Assembly (NCBI GenBank): GCA_017431825.1
Contig: JAFRKI010000014.1
Location: forward strand, 152,252-216,251
Source: Erysipelotrichaceae bacterium
Lineage (GTDB): Bacteria > Bacillota_I > Bacilli_A > Erysipelotrichales > Erysipelotrichaceae
DNA length: 64,000 nt
Reading direction: 5' to 3'
How positions within the stretch are numbered: the stretch's first letter is position 1; the number at the start of each line of letters is the position of its first letter. A program made the position numbers and the translations under genes. Below the pieces are notes generated by a model that saw nothing but the letters and a program-made list of their open reading frames with translations, was not told the DNA's origin and did not search any database. Shown in pieces: positions 33,961 through 42,258 of this stretch.

Positions 33961-34713
33961 ATGAGTGATTTTAAAGACAAGGTAGCTGTCGTTACCGGTG
34001 CGGCTCAGGGTATCGGCAGACAGATCGCCATCCAGTTTGCCCAGGAAGGCGCTCATCCGGTGATCGTCGACTATAACGAGGAAAAGGGTCAGGCAACAGC
34101 TGATGAGATCAGCGAAAAGTACTGTGAAGCTTTATTTATCAAGGCAGATGTTTCAAGCTATGAAGATAATCTGAGGATAAGAGAAGAAACATTTAAAAAG
34201 TTCGGCAGAGTCGATATACTGGTAGCCAACGCTGCCATCGGCATGAAGCATAAGATCAATGAGATCACACCTGAAGTATGGCAGAAGATCCTGAACATCA
34301 ATCTTAACGGATATTTCTATCTGGTTTCTGCTTTCTATAATGATTTCACTACCAACAAGGGTTCCATTGTCTTCGTATCAAGCGGAAGCGCATTATCCGG
34401 AACCGGCGGCAGTGCCGCTTACTGTGCAGCCAAGGCCGGCGGTGAAGGTTTCTCCAGAGCTTTAGCCAAGGAGTTAGGTCCGTTAGGAGTCAACGTCAAT
34501 ATCGTTGCCCCAAGACTCATCGACTCCGGTCCGATGATGAGAGTCAACTATCCGACGCAAGCCGATCTGGATGCCGTCATTCAGAAGATCCCGGTAAGAC
34601 ACTGGGGCGAGAACGAGGATGTTGCCAATGCGGTACTCTTCCTTGCTTCCAAGAAGAACTCCTACATCCACGGCCAGACGCTGTACCTTGACGGCGGCAG
34701 GACTGTAGGTTAA
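33961..34713 (+). CDS. Short-chain dehydrogenase/reductase
   Basis: A 250-residue classical SDR. Cofactor motif VVTGAAQGIGRQIA, NAAIG, Ser-Tyr-Lys site in VSSGSALSGTGGSAAYCAAKAGGEGF and the C-terminal YIHGQTLYLDGGRTVG. ATG 33961 has AAAGGAGA 10 nt upstream; TATAAT is at 33931-33936. Fits sugar-alcohol or 3-oxoacyl reductases; substrate unknown. It is the last gene before the island boundary repeat. Confidence 0.9.
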   Translation: MSDFKDKVAVVTGAAQGIGRQIAIQFAQEGAHPVIVDYNEEKGQATADEISEKYCEALFIKADVSSYEDNLRIREETFKKFGRVDILVANAAIGMKHKINEITPEVWQKILNINLNGYFYLVSAFYNDFTTNKGSIVFVSSGSALSGTGGSAAYCAAKAGGEGFSRALAKELGPLGVNVNIVAPRLIDSGPMMRVNYPTQADLDAVIQKIPVRHWGENEDVANAVLFLASKKNSYIHGQTLYLDGGRTVG

Positions 34714-34733
34714 TAAAAACAGACACATGTAAT

Positions 34734-34766
34734 AAAAAAGGTAAATGCCAGGCATTTACCTTTTTT
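34734..34766. terminator. Terminator/inverted repeat, left island copy
   Basis: 16-bp perfect arms AAAAAAGGTAAATGCC/GGCATTTACCTTTTTT around a single A. The inner GGTAAATGCC arms recur exactly at 45299-45319. It acts as a bidirectional terminator and marks the left edge of the carbohydrate island. Confidence 0.88.
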
Positions 34767-34838
34767 ATTTTATAGAATCATTCTGCAAGTGGTACTATTT
34801 GTCTTTTAAATCTAAAGAGGAGACAGGCAGGATGATAT

Positions 34839-35375
34839 TCATTGATACTCACGTTTCTTTTTTATGAAAGCCAAGATATTCATGACACCGTAGCCATAAG
34901 CCATAACGGCAATGATGTAATAGGCGATCATAGCAGTCTGATCGAAGTTGTTTTTATGAGCATATATAATGATTACCGTGCCTATAAGAACGCTTAGGAT
35001 GACGGTGACGGTCAGAGTCTGCTGATTCTGTTTTTTTGCCAGCTCATTGATGAAATTATCTTTTTTTGGTTTATTGAAATTAGAAATGACCGCAAGTTTA
35101 GGAAGAAACAGGAAATAAAACATAAGTGTAGTCACGGCATAAAAAAGAATACCGGCACCATATCCATACAGCTGATTTCCTGTAAACATTATGACAAAGA
35201 ACAGGATGACCAAACTTCCTATGAATCTCAATGAATACACATAATACTTATCAGCGTCATTTTCAGAAATGATATATCCTTTGTTTTTCATGAACCAGTC
35301 AGAATATATCGTTCGTCTTTTTTCCTGATATATTGAAGAACCTTTCAGTTCTTCCGGTTTAACTTTGTTTGCCAT
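34839..35375 (-). CDS. Small membrane protein, island paralogue A
   Basis: A 178-residue protein with a charged N-terminus of about 50 residues, then four hydrophobic segments in two pairs separated by a basic loop (NFNKPKKDNF). The pattern KGYIISENDADKYYVYSLRFIGS aligns with KAYIISKADEKKYGLFTSRLPLS in the protein at 45346, so the two are paralogues. I recognise no family. Both sit directly beside the same inverted-repeat terminator. Single gene with AAAGG upstream. Confidence 0.7.
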   Translation of the reverse strand: MANKVKPEELKGSSIYQEKRRTIYSDWFMKNKGYIISENDADKYYVYSLRFIGSLVILFFVIMFTGNQLYGYGAGILFYAVTTLMFYFLFLPKLAVISNFNKPKKDNFINELAKKQNQQTLTVTVILSVLIGTVIIIYAHKNNFDQTAMIAYYIIAVMAYGYGVMNILAFIKKKREYQ

Positions 35376-35443
35376 TATGTCATTACCTTTAAAAAGAAGA
35401 AAGGCGCAGCTAGATACTTAAGCCTGCGCCTTTAAAAGAGCGG

Positions 35444-36538
35444 TTATTTTGCTGAACCGAAGAGTTTTCCGCCTCTTTCAGGGAAATTAGGGCTCTCAAA
35501 TACCTTCTTAGTGATAAGTCCGGGTGCCTGTTCACCATTGATGAATGATTTGAATGCCTTAAAAGCGTTCTCGCTTTGATGATGTGCTCTTTCCTGAGAG
35601 AAACCGGCCATGTGGTTAGTCAGGATAAGTCTGTCAGCCGGAATATCATAGATCTCCGGATTGAGTCCATCTTCATCACTCGTAGATTTAGGGCTAGGTT
35701 CAGGGTTGTATACATCAAGAGCTGCACCACGGATCTTTCCTTCTTTAAGGGCTTTGATCAAAGCGGGTTCATCGATCAGTTTGCCTCTGGCAGTGTTTAC
35801 GATGCATGCCGTCGGTTTCATGGCAGCTATACATTCGGCACTTATGATCTTTTCGTTATCCTTAGTCAGACGCACCTGAGGACATACATAATCGGCAGTT
35901 GCCATCAGATCCATCAGTTCAAATTTCTCGACACCTAGAGATTCCATCGTTTCTTTATCTACGAAAGGATCATAAGCAATAACTCTCATGCCATAACCCT
36001 GGGCGATCTTAGCAAGCTGTCTGCCGTTCCTTCCCAGACCGACGATTCCCATCGTCTTTTCATAAAGTTCAGTAGAGGTAAACACCATCTTACGGAAAAG
36101 CGCTCTGGAAGCACCGGTCCACTTGATGTCACCACGCATGGCGGTAGAGACCTTGATGATTGGCCTTGCAAGATTGGCACAAAGAGCCATCGTCATTTCG
36201 GCTACAGACACAGCACAACGTCCATTGGCTCCGTATACCGGAATGCCCATTTCTTCACAGGCAGCGATATCCACGTTCTCATCCGGTCCGTCTCTTACGC
36301 TGACGATCAGCTTAAGATCAGGACAGTTCTTCAGTATTTCTGCTGTCAGATCGTCATAACCGGCGACCCAGACATCAACGCCTTTCATTGTTTCAGCGAA
36401 TCTCTCCGGATCTGAGATCCTTGGCGGTTTTTCATTGCCATTATCCGGCAGTTCAGGGAAGGTCGTAACGACTTCGCCATATTTCTTAAATTCTTCATAG
36501 ATTGCAGGATCGAATTCACCTGACCATAGAAATTTCAT
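35444..36538 (-). CDS. D-2-hydroxyacid dehydrogenase (paralogue 1)
   Basis: A 364-residue NAD-dependent 2-hydroxyacid dehydrogenase. The Rossmann motif is GIVGLGRNGRQLAKIAQGYGMRVIAYDPF. The catalytic Arg is in NTARGKL, Glu in NPEPSP and His in TNHMAG. ATG 36538 was chosen because its N-terminus KFLWSGEFD matches the paralogue at 43409 (KMFWSGEFD); AAAGGAG lies 11 nt upstream. A cre box sits 48 nt upstream. Oxidises or reduces an unknown 2-hydroxy acid; the acid may arise from the PTS sugar pathway next door. Confidence 0.88.
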   Translation of the reverse strand: MKFLWSGEFDPAIYEEFKKYGEVVTTFPELPDNGNEKPPRISDPERFAETMKGVDVWVAGYDDLTAEILKNCPDLKLIVSVRDGPDENVDIAACEEMGIPVYGANGRCAVSVAEMTMALCANLARPIIKVSTAMRGDIKWTGASRALFRKMVFTSTELYEKTMGIVGLGRNGRQLAKIAQGYGMRVIAYDPFVDKETMESLGVEKFELMDLMATADYVCPQVRLTKDNEKIISAECIAAMKPTACIVNTARGKLIDEPALIKALKEGKIRGAALDVYNPEPSPKSTSDEDGLNPEIYDIPADRLILTNHMAGFSQERAHHQSENAFKAFKSFINGEQAPGLITKKVFESPNFPERGGKLFGSAK

Positions 36539-36585
36539 GATAGTTTCTGCTCCTTTCACTGTTTTCAATTAAAAACACAGAATGA

Positions 36586-36599
36586 TGTAAGCGTTTTTA
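36586..36599 (+). promoter_or_regulatory. CcpA cre box
   Basis: TGTAAGCGTTTTTA matches the cre consensus TGWAAGCGNTWNCA at 13 of 14 positions. It is in the promoter region of the divergent D-2-hydroxyacid dehydrogenase gene, so carbon-catabolite repression is likely. Confidence 0.65.
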
Positions 36600-36659
36600 C
36601 TAATTTCATTCTATGTAATGGTTATTATTCTTGATATTAGGCACTTTCGGGTAACCCGA

Positions 36660-37277
36660 TCATTTCTTTTCTCTTGGTCCGGCTTTACCGTAAGTAGCTT
36701 CCCGGTAATGCTTTTCGGACAGCTGTTTATACTGTTTTGCTTTATATTTAATGCCCTTATTCTGATACATCTGGGCCGCAAGGGATTCAAGAGAGGCTTT
36801 TTCTTTTCCTTTGGTTCTAGCTATTTCCTTATTGATGTCATCCAGAAATGCAGACCCTCTCAGTATCTTGGTGTCGTAGATCATGCTGATATGCTTCATT
36901 TCCTTTTCGCCGGCTACTTCTGACAGTTTCTGATAGTAGGTCTTTGTCGCTTCTTCGTCTTTAGCTGAAGCGTAGTACTTAAATAGAAGTTCATATAATA
37001 CGAGCTTCTCTTCTTTGCCAAGATCTTTCTTTTCAAGTTCGCAAGCATACTGTGCGACTTTTGAAGGATTTTTCTTGTGGACCGCAGTATTCAGTTTAAT
37101 AAAAAGCGGGTCATCATTAAGACCGCTGTTTTCCACAGTCTTAAGGATCTCGAAATCCCTGTTCATCAGGTAATCGATGGTTTCTTCTGTTGATTTGCGG
37201 TTTTTAAAATGATCAAACAGAAATACGACAGCCATGATAATGATTAGTCCGATAAACATGATTATCCTTCTATCCAT
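36660..37277 (-). CDS. Hypothetical N-terminally anchored protein
   Basis: A 205-residue protein with one N-terminal helix (IIMFIGLIIIMAVVFLF) and a helical, Lys/Glu-rich remainder, possibly TPR-like (KLNTAVHKKNPSKVAQYACELEKK, VLYELLFKYYASAKDEEATKTYYQKL). No known family is recognised. It overlaps the HxlR regulator gene by 8 nt, so the two form a unit. A small palindrome, TCGGGT-A-ACCCGA (36647-36659), follows the stop without a T-run. Confidence 0.65.
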   Translation of the reverse strand: MDRRIIMFIGLIIIMAVVFLFDHFKNRKSTEETIDYLMNRDFEILKTVENSGLNDDPLFIKLNTAVHKKNPSKVAQYACELEKKDLGKEEKLVLYELLFKYYASAKDEEATKTYYQKLSEVAGEKEMKHISMIYDTKILRGSAFLDDINKEIARTKGKEKASLESLAAQMYQNKGIKYKAKQYKQLSEKHYREATYGKAGPREKK

Positions 37278-37629
37278 TCTTTTGCTCCTTTACGACGTTA
37301 TTCTTATAATACCGCGAATAATCAACGCCCCATTCCATCAGGTCATTCAGCAGGGCTTTAAGAGAATGCCCGACCTTTGTCAGACTGTATTGGACCTTGA
37401 TGATCTTGTTTTGCTGATGAATTTCTTTACTGACTATCATCATCTCTTCGAGTTCCCTTAGATTCTGGGTCAGAACTTTTTTGGATATAGGTTCAAGATT
37501 TGCCAAAAGTTCCCCATAGTACTGGGGACCATTAAGAAGGTGGCCAATGATCATAAACTTCCATTTGTCACCAAAAAGTTTCAGCAAAATATCTCTAGGG
37601 CTGGTAGATGAACGATGAACATTGCTCAT
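37270..37629 (-). CDS. HxlR-family transcriptional regulator
   Basis: A 119-residue winged-helix protein of the HxlR/MarR-like type: LFGDKWKFMIIGHLLNGPQYYGELLANLEPISKKVLTQNLRELEEMM is the complete DNA-binding core. No cysteine sensor is obvious. The start has no SD; TAAAAT (plus 37640-37645) lies 10 nt from the ATG with TTCATA 16 nt further upstream, so the mRNA is probably leaderless. It is divergent from the PTS operon and overlaps the cre region, making it the natural local regulator. Confidence 0.88.
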   Translation of the reverse strand: MSNVHRSSTSPRDILLKLFGDKWKFMIIGHLLNGPQYYGELLANLEPISKKVLTQNLRELEEMMIVSKEIHQQNKIIKVQYSLTKVGHSLKALLNDLMEWGVDYSRYYKNNVVKEQKNG

Positions 37630-37663
37630 TTATACTATTATTTTATCTATGCAGTCATATTTA

Positions 37664-37677
37664 TGAAAGCGGTTACT
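37664..37677 (+). promoter_or_regulatory. CcpA cre box between HxlR gene and PTS operon
   Basis: TGAAAGCGGTTACT fits cre consensus at 13 of 14 positions. It overlaps the likely -35 of the HxlR promoter and lies 64 nt before the first PTS gene, so both directions could be repressed by glucose. Confidence 0.65.
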
Positions 37678-37740
37678 TAAAAGTACCTAATTTTTCGATT
37701 TCTGTTTGTTTGAGACAATACTGATATCAAGTAAGAGTTT

Positions 37741-38169
37741 ATGTATTCGATATTACTGGTCACACACGGAGACGCATCAAGAGCGCTTCTGGAATCCATG
37801 AAACTGATCGCTACACAAAAGGTGGATATTTATCCTTTTTGTGTATATCAGGAAACAAAGATCGAAGAGCTTACAGAAAAGATCGTAAAGACAGTTGACA
37901 GTATTATCGCTGCAGGAAATGAGGTAATATGTCTTACTGATATCACACAGGGGACCCCTTTTAATGTCATATTATCCCTGATTAGAAGCAAGCCGCTCAT
38001 CCTTATCAGCGGTGTGAATCTGGAGGTCATATTACATTTAAATGCAAGCTGCAGTTTAAATGCTAATGAAGCGGCAAAAGCTGCTGTAGAAGCTTCAAAA
38101 CCAGCCATGTATGATTTAGATATCTTAAAGGAGTTGATAGCTAATGGGAACAATAACTGTCAGAGCTGA
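37741..38169 (+). CDS. Mannose-family PTS EIIA component (first copy)
   Basis: A 142-residue cytosolic EIIA(Man)-fold protein. It begins ILLVTHGDASRALLESM; His9 is the expected phosphoryl acceptor from HPr. TDITQGTPFNVILSLI and ISGVNLEVILH are the family's next landmarks. The SD is weak. It overlaps the EIIB gene by 26 nt and heads the PTS-aldolase-NagA-dehydrogenase operon. Confidence 0.88.
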   Translation: MYSILLVTHGDASRALLESMKLIATQKVDIYPFCVYQETKIEELTEKIVKTVDSIIAAGNEVICLTDITQGTPFNVILSLIRSKPLILISGVNLEVILHLNASCSLNANEAAKAAVEASKPAMYDLDILKELIANGNNNCQS

Positions 38170-38596
38170 TGAAAAACTTGTTCATGGAAACGTTCTTAAT
38201 TCCTGGTATGAAAATTCAACTTTTACCTGCCTGATCATTGCCGATGATACATTGGCATCGGACAGTTTTCTGAAGAACCTGACATCCGTTCTCGTTCCTT
38301 ATGAGCTTGACACCACTATCTGTAAAGTCGAAGACATACAGAGATATTTGAAAAAATACGAAACAGAAGATGTGATGATTCTGTGCAGAACACCGACCCA
38401 GGCTTTAAGAGTAATAGAACAGGGGGTCGATGCCAGCACTGTCACATTGGCAGATTCGTGTTATGTTTCAAAAAGAATGCCGGTCAAAGATGAACATAAA
38501 TTCAGCATTAACAAACTTATAGAAAAAGGCATCAGGGTCGTAGTCCAAATGATGCCCGAAGATAACGAAACAGTTCTTAAAAAATACGACATGTGA
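38144..38596 (+). CDS. Mannose-family PTS EIIB component (first copy)
   Basis: A 150-residue EIIB(Man/Fru/Sor). The motif RADEKLVHGNVLNSW corresponds to the usual R-D-R-L-HGQV with phosphorylatable His14. IIADDTLASDSFLK and QMMPEDNE follow in register. Two small changes from consensus (Glu for Asp/Arg, N for Q after HG) make it somewhat divergent. AAGGAG SD inside the upstream gene. Confidence 0.87.
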   Translation: MGTITVRADEKLVHGNVLNSWYENSTFTCLIIADDTLASDSFLKNLTSVLVPYELDTTICKVEDIQRYLKKYETEDVMILCRTPTQALRVIEQGVDASTVTLADSCYVSKRMPVKDEHKFSINKLIEKGIRVVVQMMPEDNETVLKKYDM

Positions 38597-38606
38597 AGGA
38601 GATTAT

Positions 38607-39035
38607 ATGAAAACACTATTTGATAAGGATAAGATCGATGCCGATCAGCTGGGAGTTGTACTGCTCAGCCATGGAATGCTGGCAGAGGGAGTCTACAATT
38701 CAGCAAAACTTGTAATGGGTGAATTTCCCAATGTTGCATATTTCTGTTTGGAAGAAGGAGACGATCCGGAAGCTTATAAGGCTGCTTTAGCTCCGACATT
38801 CACGGCTTTCCCTTCTGGTGTGATATATCTGATCGATCTGTTGGGAGGAACACCATGTCATGTCGTACTTCAGTACTGTAATGAACACGGTATAAAGGTC
38901 GATGCGCTTACCGGTCTGAATCTAGCCATGTTCATCGAACTGATAAGCATGCGTTTTTCAAGTAATGAGATCGATGTTAATGAACTGCTGAACCGTGTAT
39001 TTGAAGGCATGAAAAACGTCGGAGAAATCTTATAG
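38607..39035 (+). CDS. Mannose-family PTS EIIA component (second copy)
   Basis: A 142-residue EIIA with a 14-residue N-terminal extension before LGVVLLSHGMLAEGVYNSAKLVMGE; phosphorylatable His22. LIDLLGGTPCHVVLQYC and LTGLNLAMFIELISMR are family motifs. It differs clearly from the first EIIA, so the operon carries two IIA and two IIB domains. AAGGAG SD, 10 nt after EIIB. Confidence 0.88.
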   Translation: MKTLFDKDKIDADQLGVVLLSHGMLAEGVYNSAKLVMGEFPNVAYFCLEEGDDPEAYKAALAPTFTAFPSGVIYLIDLLGGTPCHVVLQYCNEHGIKVDALTGLNLAMFIELISMRFSSNEIDVNELLNRVFEGMKNVGEIL

Positions 39036-39068
39036 AAATCAGTAATTTAAAAATAAGGAGGAATAAAT

Positions 39069-39941
39069 ATGTTAGTAACAATGAAGGAAATGCTGGAGAA
39101 GGCAAAACGCGAAGGCTATGCCGTAATAGCTCCAAGTATCGAAGGTGAAGCCTGTATGGCAGCTGCAGTTGAAGCGGCTGAAGCACATCGTTCACCGATC
39201 ATCATCAATGTCCGTATCAATGCGTTTGATGACAAGCTTCCATTCTACATCAAGGTCGCCCGCAGATGGGCTGAAGTTGCTGATGTACCGGTTGCAGTCA
39301 ATCTCGACCATGGTAAGACATTTGATGAGAACTGCAGAGCTCTTTATTACGGTTATACATCGATCATGGTCGACCGTTCTGCCTTGCCGTACGAAGAGAA
39401 TGTCGCCCAGGTCAAACAGATGGTCGACATCGCTCATGCAATGGGTGTTTCCGTTGAAGGTGAACTGGGTGAATTAGGCTGGGCTGAAGGCTCTACCAAA
39501 TTCTCTGTTAATCAGAAATCAGCTGAAAAAGAAATGGATCAGACACTGACAGATCCTGATATGGCAAAAGACTTTGTTGAAAGAACAGGCCTTGACTTCC
39601 TGGCTGTATCTCTCGGAAACAAGCAGGGAGGATTCTATAAGGACCCTAATTTTGTTCCTCATATCGATTTTGACAGACTCGTTGAAATAAGAGACAAAAC
39701 GAATATTCCGCTGGTTCTCCATGGCGGTTCAGGTGTTGGTGTAGAGAATCTGGCAAAAGCCTGCAGAATGGGCATCTGCAAAGTTAATGTCGGCAGCGAG
39801 CTTAGAGCAAATGCTGCTCAGAAGATCATTGATGATCCTGTCAAAGCAAAACGTTGGGCATTCCAGATGTGTAAGGAAGGCTACAGAGAAGCACTTGATA
39901 AATACTTCGAGATCTTCGGATGTGAAGGAAAAGCTGACTGA
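39069..39941 (+). CDS. Class II ketose-bisphosphate aldolase with altered zinc ligand
   Basis: A 290-residue TIM-barrel aldolase of the GatY/KbaY type, expected to cleave tagatose- or fructose-1,6-bisphosphate. NLDHG holds the catalytic Asp80 and zinc ligand His81; VEGELGELG and VLHGGSG (His218) are present, as is KVNVGSELR. The second zinc His, normally in AIGxxHG, is replaced: SLGNKQGG puts Gln186 at that position. Either the metal site uses another residue (His198 is nearby) or the reaction has changed. AGGAGG SD. Confidence 0.85.
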   Translation: MLVTMKEMLEKAKREGYAVIAPSIEGEACMAAAVEAAEAHRSPIIINVRINAFDDKLPFYIKVARRWAEVADVPVAVNLDHGKTFDENCRALYYGYTSIMVDRSALPYEENVAQVKQMVDIAHAMGVSVEGELGELGWAEGSTKFSVNQKSAEKEMDQTLTDPDMAKDFVERTGLDFLAVSLGNKQGGFYKDPNFVPHIDFDRLVEIRDKTNIPLVLHGGSGVGVENLAKACRMGICKVNVGSELRANAAQKIIDDPVKAKRWAFQMCKEGYREALDKYFEIFGCEGKAD

Positions 39942-39977
39942 TAACAGCTTCTTAAATAAACAGAAAGGAGGGTAAAC

Positions 39978-40472
39978 ATGGGAACAGTAAAAGCCATACG
40001 TTGCGATTTCAGAATGATTCACGGTCAGATCGGAAGCGCCTGGATCAGAAACCTGAATGCCAATAAAGTCGTTCTTGTTTCCGAGAAAGCCGCTCACGAT
40101 GACTTCCTGAAGAAAACGATGGTCATGGCAGCTCCACCAAGCTGTAAACAGGTCGTTTATACCGTTGATGAGGCGATCGAACAATGGAATAAAGACAGAT
40201 TTGGTCCTGGTACAATCATGATTATTTTCCAGTATATTCAGGAAGCGTATGAAATGTATAACAAAGGTTTTAAATTTCCTTACCTGAACATTGCGAACAC
40301 TACCAATGGCGATGATATGAAACATGTCGTCAGGACCTGCAATGTCACTAAGGAACAACAGGAAATGCTTCTGGATCTTCTTTCCAAAGGCGTTAAACTG
40401 TATGCACAAGGTTTACCTGAAGAGTCTCAGGCAGATATTGGGGGGCCTCTTCAGAAAATAACATGGGAATAA
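39978..40472 (+). CDS. Mannose-family PTS EIIB component (second copy)
   Basis: A 164-residue EIIB. RCDFRMIHGQIGSAW contains the canonical HGQ with phospho-acceptor His15; VLVSEKAAHDDFLKKTMVMAAP and YLNIANTTNG follow as in IIB(Man). Closer to consensus than the first IIB. AAAGGAGGG SD. 22 nt before the EIIC-EIID fusion. Confidence 0.9.
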   Translation: MGTVKAIRCDFRMIHGQIGSAWIRNLNANKVVLVSEKAAHDDFLKKTMVMAAPPSCKQVVYTVDEAIEQWNKDRFGPGTIMIIFQYIQEAYEMYNKGFKFPYLNIANTTNGDDMKHVVRTCNVTKEQQEMLLDLLSKGVKLYAQGLPEESQADIGGPLQKITWE

Positions 40473-40494
40473 TTGATCGAAAGGGGGAAAATCT

Positions 40495-42165
40495 ATGGAT
40501 CAACTAACCTTCTCGGTACTAGAAGCAGCATTTGTCGCTTTAGTGTACTATTTCTTGACATCTGAGTGGTTGAGTAGAGTAATGCCATTCTACCTGACAA
40601 CTTCTCAGCCGATCTTCTTAGGTATGGTATTCGGATGGTTCTTCGGAAACCTGCCGGCAGGTATCGTTATGGGTGGTACTTTGGAACTGCTCTATATCGC
40701 AAACAACCAGCCTGGAGCTAATATTTCCCAGGATGAGGTTCTGGCCTGCTGTATCTCCATGCCTATTGCTCTGAAGTTCGGATTATCAAACGAAGTTGCA
40801 ATGACACTTGCAATTCCGTTCGGTATCCTTGGTGTGCCACTGGACAACTTATGTCGTTTGGCAATGGGTGTTTGGACTCGTAGAGCTGAAAAACACATCG
40901 ACCAGCTGAACTTCCCTGCATTGAAGTTTGACTGCTTATGGGGTCCTGCTTTAATGCGTATTCCGTTCCGTTTCCTGCCTGTCTTCTTACTGATCCTTAT
41001 CGGTGGTAATGCTGCAGAAGGAATCGTAAACGCCATTCCTGATGTGCTCATGCGTGCAATCACCAATATCGGTGGTTTATTACCGGCATTAGGTCTTATT
41101 CTCTGCTTGCGTTTTATCGGCCGTGCAGAATTACTGGTTTACTACATCGTCGGTTTCGTACTTGTAAAGATGACCGGTTGGAATGCATTCGTTCTTGGTA
41201 TCTTCGCAGCTTGCTTAGCATATCTCCATTACACATTTGTTAAGAACGATCCGGAATACAACCTGGCCGTTGCTGATGAAGGTGACGGCTTCGCAGATGA
41301 CGGATTCGGTGAGCCGACGGAAGAAGCTGGCGAAAAAGTCAGAAGTCCATACAAAGGCGGTCTTGGAATCCTGTCCAGGAAGCACCACTTGATTTGGCCT
41401 TGGAAAGTTCCAATGCTGTTCCGTACTACACAGTCTCTGGAATACTTCTTCGCTACAGGTTATCTGAACTGTATGATCCCAATCCTTCGTGAACTTTATG
41501 CCAACGATGAGGAAGCTTTAAAAGAAGCTCTCCATCGTCATAACGAACCATTCGTATGTACATTCAACTGGGCAGACCTGATCTGGGGTGCTGTAATCGC
41601 CATGGAAGAAAAGAAATCTGTTGGTGAGGACATCCCTGGTGAAGCCATCAGCGCTTTAAAGACAGGTCTTATGGGTCCGTTAGCCGGTATCGGTGATACG
41701 ATCAACTGGGGTTGCATTAAGCCGTTAGTACGTATGGCTGGTGCTACTGCTGCTCTTGCCGGATCTCTGACCGGTCAGTTTGCATGGCTCGGTTTAGGTA
41801 TCTTCCTGACCGTAACTGAATACATATTCTATGATTTGGGTTACAGACTCGGTGCTGATTCTATCATTAAGCTCGTTTCTTCAGGTAAGGCAAACCTGAT
41901 CATCATGGTTGCCGGTGTCTTAGGTGCCACAATGCTTGGTGTTATGGTTGCCAACAATGCCAAACTGAATCTTGCTATCGTTCTGACTTCCGGTGAAGTT
42001 GTAAGAAATCTGAATGATGTTATCAATGGCGTCCTTCCAGGACTGCTCTTACTCATCTACTCTATCGTTGTATTCTTCTATCTCTTAAAAGACGGAAAGT
42101 ACACCAGAGTCCTTCTTGTTACCATCATTGGCGTCATCGTATTGACTCTGATCGGTGTAATGTAA
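40495..42165 (+). CDS. Mannose-family PTS EIIC-EIID fusion permease
   Basis: A 556-residue membrane protein that joins two normally separate subunits. Residues 1 to about 255 are EIIC: QPIFLGMVFGWFFGNLPAGIVMGGTLELLYIA, GANISQDEVLA, seven or so helices. An acidic linker (ADEGDGFADDGFGEPTEEAG) follows, then EIID: SLEYFFATGYLNCMIPILRELY, RHNEPF, LMGPLAGIGDTINW and C-terminal helices. Sugar not determinable; NagA nearby favours an N-acetylated amino sugar. Confidence 0.9.
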   Translation: MDQLTFSVLEAAFVALVYYFLTSEWLSRVMPFYLTTSQPIFLGMVFGWFFGNLPAGIVMGGTLELLYIANNQPGANISQDEVLACCISMPIALKFGLSNEVAMTLAIPFGILGVPLDNLCRLAMGVWTRRAEKHIDQLNFPALKFDCLWGPALMRIPFRFLPVFLLILIGGNAAEGIVNAIPDVLMRAITNIGGLLPALGLILCLRFIGRAELLVYYIVGFVLVKMTGWNAFVLGIFAACLAYLHYTFVKNDPEYNLAVADEGDGFADDGFGEPTEEAGEKVRSPYKGGLGILSRKHHLIWPWKVPMLFRTTQSLEYFFATGYLNCMIPILRELYANDEEALKEALHRHNEPFVCTFNWADLIWGAVIAMEEKKSVGEDIPGEAISALKTGLMGPLAGIGDTINWGCIKPLVRMAGATAALAGSLTGQFAWLGLGIFLTVTEYIFYDLGYRLGADSIIKLVSSGKANLIIMVAGVLGATMLGVMVANNAKLNLAIVLTSGEVVRNLNDVINGVLPGLLLLIYSIVVFFYLLKDGKYTRVLLVTIIGVIVLTLIGVM

Positions 42166-42176
42166 TCAAACTTAAT

Positions 42177-42208
42177 AGTGATGCAGTACCTCAGCGTACT
42201 GCATCACT
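42177..42208 (+). repeat. Intercistronic hairpin
   Basis: Perfect 13-bp inverted repeat, AGTGATGCAGTAC/GTACTGCATCACT, with a 6-nt loop and no T-run, between EIICD and the deacetylase gene. More likely an mRNA processing/stability hairpin or operator than a terminator. Confidence 0.7.
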
Positions 42209-42258
42209 GTTTCATCGCTATCTTATGGCCTATTGAAAGAGAAAGGCGGAAAAATAAT

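Noticed and set aside
36647..36659. TCGGGT-A-ACCCGA palindrome after the anchored-protein gene
   Set aside because: Too short and without a T-run for a terminator; no second copy was seen, so an operator cannot be argued.
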